Shown piece by piece: positions 23,055 to 35,200 of a stretch of 64,000 bases of DNA; the first letter of the stretch is position 1; each line of letters opens with the position of its first letter. The stretch is from assembly GCA_029339195.1 (NCBI GenBank), contig JAPTJF010000085.1, forward strand, positions 62,001 to 126,000, read 5' to 3'. The notes under the pieces are model-generated. The model made no database searches and had not been told where the DNA came from. It worked only from the letters and a program-made list of their open reading frames with translations. The stretch comes from Micractinium sp. NFX-FRZ (lineage: Eukaryota; Chlorophyta; Trebouxiophyceae; Chlorellales; Chlorellaceae). The position numbers were made by a program, and so were the translations under genes.

Positions 23055-26000
23055 ACACACACACATGCCAATGACCCACTCACATCCAGGGTGCCATCAC
23101 CGGCGGCAGTGGAGACGCCTTCACCAGGGTCCAAATGCTCCTCGTCTCTGAACAGGCCCATCTGCTCCGCAACCCGGGCCCCCTCAACGAACACTTCTGG
23201 CAGCGGGAGATAGCTGGGCGGCGGAGGGGGCGGTGGGGAGCCAGGCCTGGGCGGTGCAGGGGAGCCAGGCTTGGGTGGTGGTGGGGAGCTGGGCCTGGGT
23301 GGCGGTGGGGAGCTGGGCCTGGGCGGCGGGGGGGAGCCAGGCTTTGGCGGTGGTGGGGAGCTAGGCTTTGGCGGTGGTGGGGAGCTAGGCTTTGGCGGGG
23401 GTGGAGGGCTGGGCTTGGGCAGCGGCGGGGAGCCAGGCTTTGGCGGGGGTGGGGGGCTGGGCTTGGGTGGCGGGGGAGAGCCAGGCTTTGGCGGGGGTGG
23501 GGGGCTGGGCTTGGGTGGCGGGGGAGAGCCAGGCTTTGGCGGGGGTGGAGGGCTGGGTGCCGGGGGTGGTGGGGGTGAGCCAGGCTTGGGCGGGGGTGGG
23601 GGGCTGGGTGCGGGTGGTGGCGGGGAGCCAGGCGTGGGCGGCGGGGGCAGGTCGTTCAACATGTCCTGTGCTGGCCCTGGGGCGCCTGCCAGAGCTGCTG
23701 CTGCCACAGCGCGGTCTGGCCTGGTATTTGCAACTGAAGGCGCCAAGGCTGCTGTCATCGAGGTGAGAGACACGGTCCCTGCGCCTGCTGCTGCCGCGGT
23801 GCGGTTGACCTCGTACCGCATGGGCTCCTCCTCGCTCAGCAGCAGGCGGCGGCTGCGGCGGTTGGGAGCGCGCGCAAAAAGGCGCACCCACTGCCCCACA
23901 CGGATGCCCGCTGTGCTGCTGACCTGCGGGGCGGGCGAGAGGGTGCGGGCAAGCAGGAAGCAAGCATGGGCAGTGGGTCAATACGATCTGTCTAGTAGAA
24001 GTACAAGCTGACCCATCACGTCAGCTCCAGGCCTGGCCATGTGTACAGCTTCATTGAGCTTGAGAGAGAATCAGGACCCACACTACGACAGAATAAAGCA
24101 TGTCTCACCTGCACCCGTGTGGACCCCTTGACTGCCGTGGCCGTCACCTCTGCCAGCATGAACTGCCGGTCGGCGCTGTCAAAGTTGCGACCGCGCAGGC
24201 TGCAGGTCAGGGGTGGGTGTCGTAACACGTCTGAGCAGAAATTGACTGTGTGCAGGAACTGAAGGTCACGCACTGTGGCAGTTGCGGCTATGCGAACCGG
24301 CATTGAGTGAAGGCATCTCTGTGGAATACGCTGTGATGAGCGGGACCTACCTGGTGGGCGGAAAGTGTGGGTTGCACAGTTGTGGCACCCTGCGTGTCTC
24401 AGGTCTCCCTGCCCAACCACACAGCAGACACTGCCCTCAACCTGCCCCCACAGCCCCTCCCCGCCCCAGCCCTGCACTCACACAAGGTATCCCCCCATGA
24501 AAGCCCAGTTCATCACTCTGCCGTACACGTGCTGCAGGCCCTTGGGGAAGTACAGGATGGTCTTGCCAATCTGCAGCAGACAACAGGGAGCGAGGAGGGC
24601 ATTTAAAGCCCAGATATTGCGACTCAACAGCTGAGCACGTCAGCCAGGGGAAGTGCAGGTGGTCTAGCAAGATGTAGGGCAGAAAAAGGAGAGTGGTTCA
24701 CGAGACACGCCATCACTCGTGTATCCTGTACATACATGTGCCATTATCAATCCATCAAGGATCACTTTGGTTTGCACTCATGCCCTTGCCTTCCATGTCT
24801 AGTGACCACTGAAGCGCTCCAGACAGCAGGGGTGCATGGCCGGCGGGCGCCGGTACTCACCCCCTGCCGCGGCAGCTCCCCTGCACCCCGTTCAGTCCCC
24901 CTCCCTGCAACACCCCTTTGCCGGCACTTGAAAGCCCAGCATTTCTACTTTACCTCCTCCTGCAGCAGCATCACACTGCTGTTGTGGACCTTCACCGTGC
25001 ATGTCTCTGCAACTTCCCACTCGTACTCCACACCTCCCATCCCCTTGTCTCACCCCTGCCCCCACGGCTTCCCTCACTCACCCCCTCTCCCCGCAGCACC
25101 ACGTTGCTGTTGTAGATCTCCACCAGTTTGGTGATGCGGTATGTGCCGGCGGGCATCAGCACCGCCACGCCCTCCACCCCCTTATTTTGGAACCCATCGT
25201 GCGGCTTCTGCGGTTGAACGCAGGGGGGGCCACAAGGGGTGCGATCAGGAGGAGAGCATCTCAAGCTGGCATGCGATCGGGCAGCACCGCCAAGCTGGCA
25301 TGCGATCAGGCAGCAGCACCACGCCGCGAGGTTGCCAGCAGCGGCAGACATGCAGGGATGGCAAGCATCCTGGGACTTGCTGCGCCCCCCTGCTGCTGCC
25401 TCCCTTCCCGCCCCCCTCGGTTCCCCCACCGGGCCCTCCTCACCGGGCAGCGCCGACTGCCACACTGCACTGTGGTCATCTGTTGCGCCAGCTCACCAGC
25501 CTTCTCAATTGCCCTGATGATGGCATTGGTGTCATCTGCCAGGGAGGGCCAACAGGTGCCTCAGGGAGGTGAGCAACCACGCACAAATCATACCAGCTTG
25601 TGCAAGCTGAGCACAGCACAGCAGCTGCAGAAGTGACACCCGGCCAGGCTGGCGGGGGGTGTTTGCAGCAGGCACGCGGTCATCTGCCATGCCAATCTCT
25701 CACGGCCCCAACCTCTGCGCCTGCCCAGTATGCCCGCCCTGCCCTCTCTCCACCCGCTCTGCTTGCACCCTCGCTCAACCTAGCTACCAGCCACAAGCTG
25801 CAGACTAAAATGTTCTCCATACCGACATGCTGTGCTGTGCTGCGCTGCGCTCACCTGCTATGCCATCCCCAACGGCCCCAAACTCAGCGTCCTTCACGTT
25901 CACAATTGTCCGGTACCAGGGCAGCCCGCGCTCGTTTGCTGCACGCGGGTGAAGCAGGGGTCATGTGGAGAGGGCGGGACGAGGCATGAGCAATACAAGC

Positions 26001-29000
26001 ATGACGGCTCAAACAGATGCGTCACACGGTGCACAGAAAGGAGTGGGGTTGAGCATGGCAGCAGCACACAGCAGCGCCAGCAGCAGCAGCAGCGGCCAGC
26101 AGCGCGCGAACGCAATCCGCTGCAGCAAGCGGTAGGCAGCATGCAATGACTCGGCTCCCACTCACCCATATACCCAGCGTAGCTGTAATCGGCCACCCTG
26201 CCAGAGGCGCGCCACCGCTCCCCATTGTTGCCCCACAGAAGGCTGGCCTGTGTGCCTCCAGGGCCGGTGGGCGGTGTGGGATCAACAGGGTCCACAGGTT
26301 TGGGGACGGGGCGAGGCTTGGGGGATGGCGGCACCCTCACAACGCAGCTGCATAGGGAGTGGGCAGGGCAGGCGGCAGCGCAGAGATTGGTGAGGACGCC
26401 CGAGCAGCGGCAGTGCAGGCCTGCGGCGAGGGCCAGACAGCAGACAGCAGGCAGTGCGGGCCCATGCATGTCTGCATTTGAGACAAAGACAGGTCTGTGC
26501 GTGGCTGCAGTTGGGCAGTAGCGGATGCCGCTCAATTCTGAGCAAGCCTAGGCATATAACAGTAAGCTGAACTATAACATGCGTGCATGCAGCAGCGACC
26601 CATCAATTATGCATATTGGATCCAGAGCAGGCAAGCCATCCCCGGTGGGTGGGGTTCCAAGGAATAGACACCCCATTATATCGTTATTGATGCAACATCA
26701 ACGCAGCCCACACCACGCACGTGTACTGGAACCACAGCATCTTGGGTACCCCGACGCAGGGGTCCCCCCCGAAAATGTCGCTCCTTGCCAGCGGGGCGCA
26801 GGAGGCCTTGCCCAAGCAGCTCCTGGCCACGGTCCTGCATGAGCGGCAGGTGGGGGGAGCAGGGTACAGCATGAAACACGGTGAAACACAGAAGCACAAA
26901 TGCAAGCACAGTGCAGGGCAGGCACGTAAAGTGGCACACTTTGCTCAACAGAGAGGCAGGATGTGCTGCCAGTGCAGGCCAACGCTGCTGATCCTCACTT
27001 GTAGCTGTTGGGTGACTTGCAGCCCTTGGCGAGCCTTCCGTAAACCACGCCTGTGACCGCCTTGATTTCCTGGCCCTTGGGGCACGAGGCCACCGCACGC
27101 TTGCCCTCGGCCGCGCTGGCGGTCCTCACGCCTGCAGCAGGGGAAAGAGGAGCCACGGGAGAGCACACCGGCATGAGAAATGGCTCCTTGAGCACAGGGG
27201 CTGGGAGACAAGGGCCTTCGTGCAGCTCAGTGTGCAGCTGCCGTGTGCAAGCATGGCTCCTCCTGGCTCCCTTGCACCTGGCGGACCCTGTCGCCAGCAT
27301 CCCACTGCTAAGGCAGGCACTCCCCCACTGCCCCATGCCTCCCACCGCCCACGCACGCACGCCTCTCACCAGGCTTCACTGCCGGGGGCAGGGGCCGGCC
27401 ACACCTGCAGTGCACACCAGGAGGTGCATGGTCAGGCGGCGCAAGGGAGAAGCGGAGCTGGGTGCACGCAAAAAAGGCCTGCCCAGCCAGCCGTGCTCGC
27501 CCGGCTTTCGCCTGCCACTGGCAGCACCAACCCACGCCTGTTTGCTCTGCCACCCCTGGCCTTACACTTCCCTTCCACCTTCTGTTGCTTGCCCACTTGC
27601 TCCACTGCCCACTTTGCCTGCCTGTGACAAGAGGGACGTGTCCCTGACCCCCCGCACACTGTTCTGCACTCTGGCTTGCTGCTCGCTGCCTACCGCCCTC
27701 CCCACTTGCTTCACTCCCGCCTCGCCTGTACTTGAAGAAAAGGACCTTTGGGACTCCAGGGCAGGGGTCGCCTCCAAAGTTCTTGCTGACGGCAGCAAGA
27801 ATGCAGACCCTCTGCTTCAGGCATGCGTTGGCCACCGCTCTGCAGGGGCAGGGGTAAAGCCAGCCAGGCCGGGCGGGAAGAGCCAGGTGTGTGCAGGCAC
27901 AGCAAACAGGCTGCGGGGGGGGAGGCAGGCGTGCACCACATGCCTGGCACGAATGCTGGAAGCGGCAGATGGGACTTCCCCAGGGCTAACCCAACCCAGG
28001 TGCTTGCATGCGTTACCCACGTCCTGGGTCATGTGAGGCCTCCGCACTACTCACTAGTGCACAGAGGCATCGCAAACACCAGCAAATGCCCGCGCTTGCA
28101 AGCAGCCAGGCAACATTTACGCAGCAGGTCACCTGATTCTTACTCTCACTCGCAGCTTCGGCGGCAGCAGAAGGAGTGCATCTGTGCATACAATGGTGGC
28201 CCGCCCACTCACCTGGGGGCCACACGCGAGCTGCAGCCCACATCCCCTTTGCCGTACAGCGTAGCCCAGACAGACTTGATGATCAGTCCCTTCGGGCACC
28301 AAGCTACTGCCATCTGGCCCTCGTTGGCGCTAGCTCCCCTGACCCCATCTGCAGGGCACGCAAGGTGCAGGAGGGCAGCGCCGGTGAAGCCAAACAATTG
28401 GCAGTCATTGGCAGAAGCTGAACGCGGCTACGAGCTCCGCAGAGAGAAGGGCCACCCCTCATGCTGCCCATGCTGAGTGCTGCAGGGCTACGCTACTGTC
28501 CCCCCTGTGTTTGCAAGCGCTGCCAGGGATCCGCCGATTTGGCCACTGCGAGAGTGCACGTGCTGTTGAGGACTCGTCCGCTGCTTTTTGTGTGTCGAGA
28601 TCATGCACCACTCACTGATGGGAGGGCTTCGCCCGCACCTGCAGCAGAAGTGGCACGAAACAGGTGAAACAGTGTAGCACTTCCACCGATAAGCCCAGCC
28701 GCCTTCTGGGTGGCGCTCTGCTGCCCTGACGCTGCAATCCAGCCCACTCTGCTGCTGCTGCTGCTGCTGTCACCATGTGCACCCGCGTGCCTTTACCAAC
28801 ACGCAAGTCAAACATTCATGCACAGGACGAGCACATCTCAATCCACGAACCCGATTTTGCCCATGTGAGGGAAGTCGACCAGACACTCACTGGTATCTGT
28901 AGGAGAGCACGTTGGGCACGCCCTTCCGGCAGGGGTTCCCTCCAAACAATTTGTCCCTTGCCAGCGGCGCGCACGAAGGCATGCCCAGGCAGCCGCCAGT

Positions 29001-31008
29001 TATGATCCTGTGGAACGAAGCGGGGCAGGGCACGGGACGCAAGCGGGGTTGACGCGTGAGAGCTAGGGTGCAGCACCAGCAGCACCAGCGCCTCATGGAG
29101 CGCTGTGCCTCCAGCTACGGGATCCCACTGCCACGGGACGCCTCATCCCCTCTCGGCTGAGCAGGCGCCAAGGAAGGAGGGCCAGTATTGGAGTCAGTGA
29201 TGCCTCACAGACGCCGTGGCAGCAGGACGCGTCATCTATACGTCCCGGGGCGTTACTTGCAGGGCCTTACTGGACCATGCAGCTGCAGCTGCGCCTCACC
29301 CCGCATGGACGGCCTCTCACCTCCCTCCCTCCCTCCATCTGCGCCCCCCTTGCGCGGGCAGGGAGAGGCGTAGCACACCTGTAGGCCTTTGGGGCCGCAC
29401 ACTTTGCAATCCTGTTGCCGTACGTGACGTCTTCCACCGCCGTCACGACAAAGCCCTTGGGACAGCTGGCCACGGCGCGCTGCTCCGGGCCTGCCGCCAC
29501 TATCCGGCTGCCCGCTGCAGGGCAGGGTGCAGCGCCGCAGCTTGTGTTGAGGTGCCAGCGCGCTCTAGGTCACGGGGAGCGGTCCATGCAGCAACTGACA
29601 GCAGCGACAACCGCAGGTGTCAGCCAGACGGTGCGAGGCTGCTTTCATGCTGGCCCTGCATCACTGGCGCCGTCAGCTCACCTGTTACAGCGTCGTCATC
29701 ACCGTCATCGCTGCTTGGGGCATCAGTGCTGGGGGGAGGAGGGCTGGGCACGGTAGGCTCCTGTATGGGCGGCCCGCAGCTGCACTTGACACACAGGCAA
29801 GGGCGGGGGCAGGCAGCATGGGAGGGTGAGGGTGCTTGACTGTTGGACAACAAATAATACAACCAGCACGCGCAGCTGCTTCCCATAGGGTTTGGGGAAG
29901 AAGCGCCCTCGGCTCCCGCATGCCAGAGTAGGCGCACCTGTACGTGAAGCGCAGGGGCGCCGCCCGCTGGGGACAGAACTCGCCACCCAGGGGCAGATCG
30001 CTTGCTGCCACATTGCAGAACCGCTTGCCCACGCAAAGGGATGCTAGTGTGCTGCAGGCAGGGGCATACAGGGCAACACGAGGCGACACCATGTGGGTCG
30101 GCAGGAAGGCACTTCCAGTCTGCAGCTGGCCCTGCTCAGCTTCAGTTGCAGGTGTTGCATCATAACAAGGCCAGACAGGCAGTACGTATGCGCTGCTAGG
30201 TGGACGGGCGCCAGCTGCCAGCTGAGAGTGGCACGGCATTCGACTCCGCACCTGCCCTGCCCACCGCACCTCTGCGTAAGCAGCAGCCAGCGCTGGATAG
30301 CAGCAGCAGACCCTGCCTGCCCGCCCCGCTCACCTGTACGTGCCAGTGAAGTTGCACGCCGTGGTAGGGGCCTTGACCGAGGTGATGATCAGCCCGCCTC
30401 GGCACAGTGCCTTTGCCTTGCCTCCCTCGCCAGCCACAGCCGTGCACTGCCCGCTGCAGCCAGGCGCTTCTGGCAGTGCCTCGCCGTCGCAGGCACCCCC
30501 GAGGCACCTCCCAGCGGCGCAGAAGCGCGGCCCGGTGCCGCACCAGCCCTGCAGCGAAGGGGCATTGCAGGGGCGAGGATGACATGTGCAGACACCTGGC
30601 CGGTGCATGCAAGTCGGGCATCCCTGCTGTCACCCCCTCATCAGTGCCGAGCAACCGTGTCCATGAGCAATGCCCTCCTGAAACACTTCCCTCCAGTGCA
30701 TCACTCACATAAATGTTGCAGCAGTCAGTCGCCAGCGGGCACGGCTTGCCGTCAGCCCGGAATGCGCACTTGGCTGCAGGAAGGCGAAGGCAAAGGCGGG
30801 CGTGCGGGAGGGGAGTTGAGAAAGGTGACAGGCTGCTGTCGGCACTGACAAGAAGGCCAAGACTCTCTGCAAGCTACATCATGACATAATGGGAACTGCC
30901 CTGAGCAAACTGATTGGGGAAATGCGCACCAGCCTGAGCTTGGCCCGCTGCAAGCAGCAGCAGTAGCGCTAGCAGAAGCGGTGCTGCCGCTGGCGCCCAC
31001 GGCGCCAT
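19603..31008 (-). CDS. Secreted multi-lectin beta-helix protein
   Basis: Thirty exons (minus): 31008-30930, 30773-30709, 30548-30334, 30051-29938, 29779-29682, 29514-29379, 29007-28891, 28638-28616, 28348-28213, 27839-27726, 27404-27370, 27131-26999, 26834-26721, 26347-26166, 25938-25855, 25535-25444, 25207-25082, 24570-24482, 24199-24109, 23923-23084, 22736-22663, 22475-22403, 22192-22120, 21833-21754, 21441-21350, 21100-21023, 20731-20619, 20472-20380, 20189-20118, 19838-19603; 1,288 residues, all phases consistent. Order: signal peptide (poly-Leu core ending near AGQAQA), Cys-rich head, four SUEL/rhamnose-binding-type lectin domains, short Pro-rich linker, and a right-handed beta-helix of the pectate-lyase-3 type. 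The beta-helix motifs include FGAVGDG, DDTNAIIRAIEKA, LMPAGTYRITK, NVVLRGEG, GVDVSLDMHRSG and VHNNLLSNIDVGAGTRPFSS. Probably a wall or extracellular-matrix protein binding and possibly cleaving polysaccharide. No catalytic residues can be assigned with confidence. Exon 16 could alternatively end near 25489 out of phase, so 25444 is preferred. Confidence 0.85.
23014..23067 (+). repeat. C41 tract followed by (AC)n in an intron
   Basis: There are 41 consecutive C (G on the coding strand) and then about five AC units. The tract begins some 20 bases inside the intron after the exon 20 donor (23083). The exact length is likely unreliable in assembly. Confidence 0.9.
23210..23660 (-). repeat. Proline-rich tandem repeat inside the beta-helix exon
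   Basis: On the minus strand exon 20 encodes about 145 residues of repeated PPPPKPGSPP / PPPPKPSPP units, with a DNA period of roughly 36-48 bases. Such SP(n) motifs are hallmarks of hydroxyproline-rich wall glycoproteins in green algae. The block sits between two stretches that read as beta-helix, not between separate domains. Confidence 0.9.
25255..25325 (+). repeat. 33-base tandem repeat in an intron
   Basis: CAAGCTGGCATGCGATC plus GGCAGCACC occurs twice in tandem with few changes in an intron of the lectin/beta-helix gene. No further role seen. Confidence 0.6.
26721..30548 (-). other. Four tandem SUEL-type lectin domains
   Basis: Each domain is split over two exons plus the start of a linker exon. 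The first half carries a CPKG-type start and a YG (ASCPKGFVVTAVEDVTYGN, AWCPKGLIIKS, ASCPKGQEIKAV; the first domain is diverged, LCRGGLIITSV). The second half carries C(L/V)GK/GMxSC and FGGDPC/FGGNPC followed by a KxLxxxY end (CLGKASCAPLARSDIFGGDP). The closing Cys is at the start of the next exon (SC, QC, RC, TC). This is the consensus of the galactose/rhamnose-binding SUEL lectin family. Exon lengths repeat: first halves 136, 136, 133; second halves 114, 117, 114, 114. The boundary phases are the same in every unit. Confidence 0.85.
28616..28638 (-). other. 23-base micro-exon between lectin domains 2 and 3
   Basis: The micro-exon supplies the closing Cys of lectin 2 and a short linker (QCGRSPPIS). 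It is flanked by CTGCTGCAG and GTGAGTGG, and skipping it destroys the reading frame with the first downstream acceptor. It is homologous in position to the longer linker exons 29682-29779, 27370-27404 and 26166-26347. Confidence 0.75.
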
Positions 31009-32248
31009 CAGTGCGCCCCCGACTGCGTGTCCGCCCGCCAGTTGGCTCGTTCTGCGCAGCAAGAACAAAGGAGAACAGGGTCGCACGCTATAACAACTTG
31101 ACGCAAACAACTGCATCCGGCAAACGACAGATGCAACGACAGCCTCTTACCGGCCTCCCATGTGATATCAGGATCGGCAAGCGAGCACGCGAGGTTCTAC
31201 TTCAGCAGCAAAAGCGGCCCGCATACCTGCTGAATGCGCCCAACCAACCCACTCCGACCGACTAGCTGGCTCCACGCAATGCTCCCTGACGCACCAGGTC
31301 TAACACACTGCTACCGCAAAGCAGGAAATGGGCGAAACCCCGCCTCAGCCGTGAGAACAGGAAGCTGTGACGTGGCGAAATGAAACCTTTGCTTCATCAA
31401 CACAACGCACGGCGCCTGCGGGCCAGAAAGACACCTGTCACGAATCTATAAGTCAGTTAAAGGCGGTACCCAGGTGCAGACGAGTTGCCCGCGGCATGGA
31501 ATTGCTTCTGCCATTGCCAGCTGCCGCCTCGGTGACGCCTGCACTGCTACGGTGCGCTGTTTTCTGCACGTGGCACTAATAATGGAACTGGCATGGCTGC
31601 TGCTTTATTCGACCAAACAGGTCTAACAACATCATTCAGCGGAACAAACAAAGACTGTGATCACGCCCTACTGAGACGAGATGGGGGCCCAGAGGTCCTT
31701 GTAAGCGGAACCATGCTGCTTGGGGCGCAAGCGCCAGGAAGGGCCCGTGCTGGGACAACCCATTGCCATCATGAACTCCGATATGTATGAGTGGCCTGGT
31801 AGGCGGAAGGGCATTGCTGGACAAGCAATGACACAAACAGGTGCGTGCTGCCAGCGTTTTGCCAGCGACGCTCGACTTACTCTGCTTTGCACGCAGCAGT
31901 GGCTGTTCGCTGATGCAGTAAACGTTCTCGGCCTGCCATTGTGACATTCCCACTCATGTTCGCCACAAGAGAGAGCAGGCGTCATCACCAACGGCAGCGG
32001 CCACACGGCAGCGGAACTACTGTCGCCGCCACACGGGCAGGGCGCCAAGGTGGATGAAACGGCAGGTTGGCTGGGCCCGCTTGGCTGCATTTGTTTCGGA
32101 CTTCCTGATATTATCGGCACTCTTGCGCGCTGCAGGGAGCGCCGCTAGCTAGGACGGGCTTGATCATGGCCACGGCTTTTCACAGCTGCCTGGGCTTTTT
32201 GAAATAGCGTGGCGGGGCCGAGTGCCTCTGCGCTGATTGCGGCGCGCC
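31009..32248. promoter_or_regulatory. Divergent intergenic region, 1.24 kb
   Basis: The lectin/beta-helix gene (-) and the CCCH-USP gene (+) start head to head across this interval, so both promoters should be here. GC content is lower than in the genes. A 150-codon open frame on the minus strand (32120-31668) has no recognisable domain or splice context and is not called. No specific element could be assigned. Confidence 0.4.
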
Positions 32249-35200
32249 ATGGCGCCCCGCAAAGCGACGGGGAAAAGCAAAGGGCCGGCCGAGGCCCAGC
32301 AGGTGCGCTGGATGCAGCGGCCCGGTGCTGGTTGCCAGTCTCGATTCCAATTGCGCGTCACGGGACTCCGACCAGCGCGGCGCAGTCTTGGAGCGTGCCC
32401 AAGGCGATCAACTTGCCAGCAGGCGCTCCTCTCCCCGGTCCTCTGCTCGTGCTCTGATGCCTACAACAACTTCCATTGCCGCATGTGCGATGCCAAAACA
32501 ACCCTGCACTTGCACCCCTGCTGCTGCCGCTGCTGCCGCTGCCAAGGTGTTGCTGCCGCCAACACCCCGCCGCCTCTGCAGGTCAAGGGCGCGCCCAAGT
32601 TGGTCACTGAAGCGTACGCTACCTACCGCAGGGGGCAGGATGATGCCTCGCTGGAGAAGCTGATTCAGCTGGTGGAAGCCGGCACCGGCGGCAGCTCCGC
32701 CTGCCTGGCTCTCTGCAAGGTGCCCAGCAACCGACTTCAGGCGCCCTGCCCAACGGCCAGCTTGCTCCCAGTTCTCTACCGCTGGCCCTGCATGCGCCTG
32801 ATGTGGTGGCCTGGCCTCGCCGCTGCCTTCCCGCCGACAGCAGCCTTGCCTCCGCTGCCTGCTGTCCGCAGGCCTCGCTGCTGCATGCTGCGCTGGTGGC
32901 AGGAGAGCAACGGCAGGGTGGAGACGAAGAGGTGGCGCGCCTGCTGCAGCAGGCCACAGAGGCAGCAGTGCACGGGGTGCTGCGGTACAAGTCGTTACAG
33001 CTGCTGGTGAGGCTGCCGTAGTCACACTGGTTGATTGCTAGCCCTGGGCGGGCGTCGGGGCGGGCGGGCGGGAGGACGGGCCAGCACCTGGACATTGTGA
33101 GTAGCTGTGGAATGCAACGCGCATGGCCAGCCGCAGCACAGCTGCCTCCTGAGACTGCCTCGCAGCCGCCTGCCTGCCCCCGGCCGCCTCATTAAAGCCA
33201 CAGCCCGACGGATCACCAACCTGCACCCGCCCTGGCACCGCACGCCTCCCCCTGTGCCCCCGCAGGGCGCTGCAGCGCGCCTGCTCCTCTCCACCTACAC
33301 TTCCCCGCACCGCAGCAAGCAGCGCTCGGCCGCCTACAACGTGCTAATGCACGGCGTGGATCGCGCCTATGACTTTGGGGAGACGAGTGCCTGGCAGGCG
33401 TGTGACCAACGGGTTCTGCCGATGGCGCTGCTGGAGGCTGACCCAGGCGTCCCGCGTGACCGGCTGTTTCAGAGTGGCGAGCAACACTGGTGGGACGAGC
33501 TGAGGATGGATCACTGGCTGCACCCCTCCCAGGAGTGGCTGGGCACAGACAGGTGCGTGCTGTTGTTCAAGCGGCAGCACATGAGGAGGCGCCGTTCTGC
33601 ACCTAATGCATGTGTGGTGTGGTGGGCTAGGACGCACGGGTGGGCTGCACCCCTCGCAGGAGTGGCTGGGGGCACATGCGTTTCCGGGAAGTCGGTGTTT
33701 ACCGTGATTTGCGCTATGGCAGAGGGATGAGCTGCGCGAAAACAATTGGATGCACCTCGTGCAGGGGTGGCCTCGCACCAAAGACGAACCATCGCTGTGT
33801 GGTGCCCTGTTGGCCTTGAGAGTGTTAGAGCAGCGCACGGGGCAGCAACCTGCTGCCCCCTTACTTGCAGTCACCTTCTTGATGGCTCAGGTGGTAACCT
33901 CCAGCGCTTGCCGGCGTACCGCAGGTGGCCCTGGGAGTTCAAGGGCGGCATGCGGGAGAGCGACCTGCTGCCGTACTTTTTGGAGAGCGTGCAGCTTGCC
34001 AAGGACATGCAGGGCCTGCGAATGAGGGACACTTATGGCGCAATTGAAGAGATGATCAAGGTGGGGGCTTCCCACTGCTGCTGCTGCTCTCAAGGCGCTT
34101 GCTCACTTGCACTTTGCACAAAGGTGGCGCCATGCGCTGGCAATGCTGTGGCGTGCCCCCTGCGTCGGACTGCACGTGCTCAACTGCACAGCCTGTGATC
34201 TTGCCTTGCCGCCCAACACCCACAGCCCAACACACTCACCTGTATACCTGCCTACCCGCCACCATGGCACAACTACAGAGTGGCTCCAAGGACCGGTGTT
34301 ACCCTCACCCTGCATCACCCACGCCCCTCTCGCTTGCTGGCCCACCACTGGCCCATGCTCACCTCCCCGCCTCGCAGGAGCACACGGAGAAGAAAGCTAC
34401 CACGGACCGCAAGGTGTTGCGTGAAATGGAGACCACCCGCAAGAGGTTTGATGAGCACTGCGTGAAGCAGGTGCTGCCCGAGCGGCTGGCAAACAGCGAC
34501 CTGCTGCCGCACGACCGCTCGCTGAGGCTGCGAGACAAGCTCAAGATGCGCACAGGTGGTGCGCTGGGTTGCGGGAGGACGGGTCGTGTTGGGTGATGGG
34601 CAATGGGAGATTGGGTAGTATGCAGCTGCAGGGACGGGGGCAAGTTGAAGGTGCATGCAGCGGGGTTGAGCAGGAGTCAACACACCACCGTACAATGCCC
34701 TGTGTGTGTTTAAGCCCTGTTTGTGTTTTAACACATACATCCCACAGAAGTGGGCCGCCCAGCTGACGGGGCTCACGCCATGCCCCCGCCCACCAGCATC
34801 GCCTTGCTTTCTTTTCCAGGAGACCTGCAAGTCGTGACAACATCGTACCCTGCCAAAGAAATGTGCTTTGGCACCATGAGATCTGACTGAACCTGAACCA
34901 CGAAACTGCACCTCTTCTTGCTGCTGCCCCCATGCATAGACGTGGAAGTTGAGCTCACGCGCAGCCGACAGCAGCAGCCGGCGGGCGGCCGTGGGAAGCA
35001 GGAGGCCGAGGAGCGGCAGCGCGCCCTGCTGGCGCAGCGCCGGCAGGCCAAGCGGGCGGGGGAGGAGGCGAAGCAGGTGGCGGAGGCAATGGAGCGGGCG
35101 GAAGTGGTGAGCAGCCTGGCCTCCGTGTGCTGCCACGCGTGCTGTCCGTTGGGAGCCACTCGTGTGCCAGCGGGTTGCCACTTCTGTTGGTGTTCCTTGG

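Noticed and set aside
22984..23079. Poly-Gly/poly-Pro reading across the C41 run as coding
   Set aside because: A clear donor at 23083 precedes it, and the next exon joins in phase at 22736.
23271..24011. 246-codon plus-strand frame rich in Gly (GGGGELGLGGGG)
   Set aside because: It is the reverse strand of the proline-rich coding repeat; GGN is the complement of NCC.
31668..32120. 150-codon minus-strand open frame in the divergent intergenic region
   Set aside because: No recognisable motif and no splice partners. Kept only as a note.
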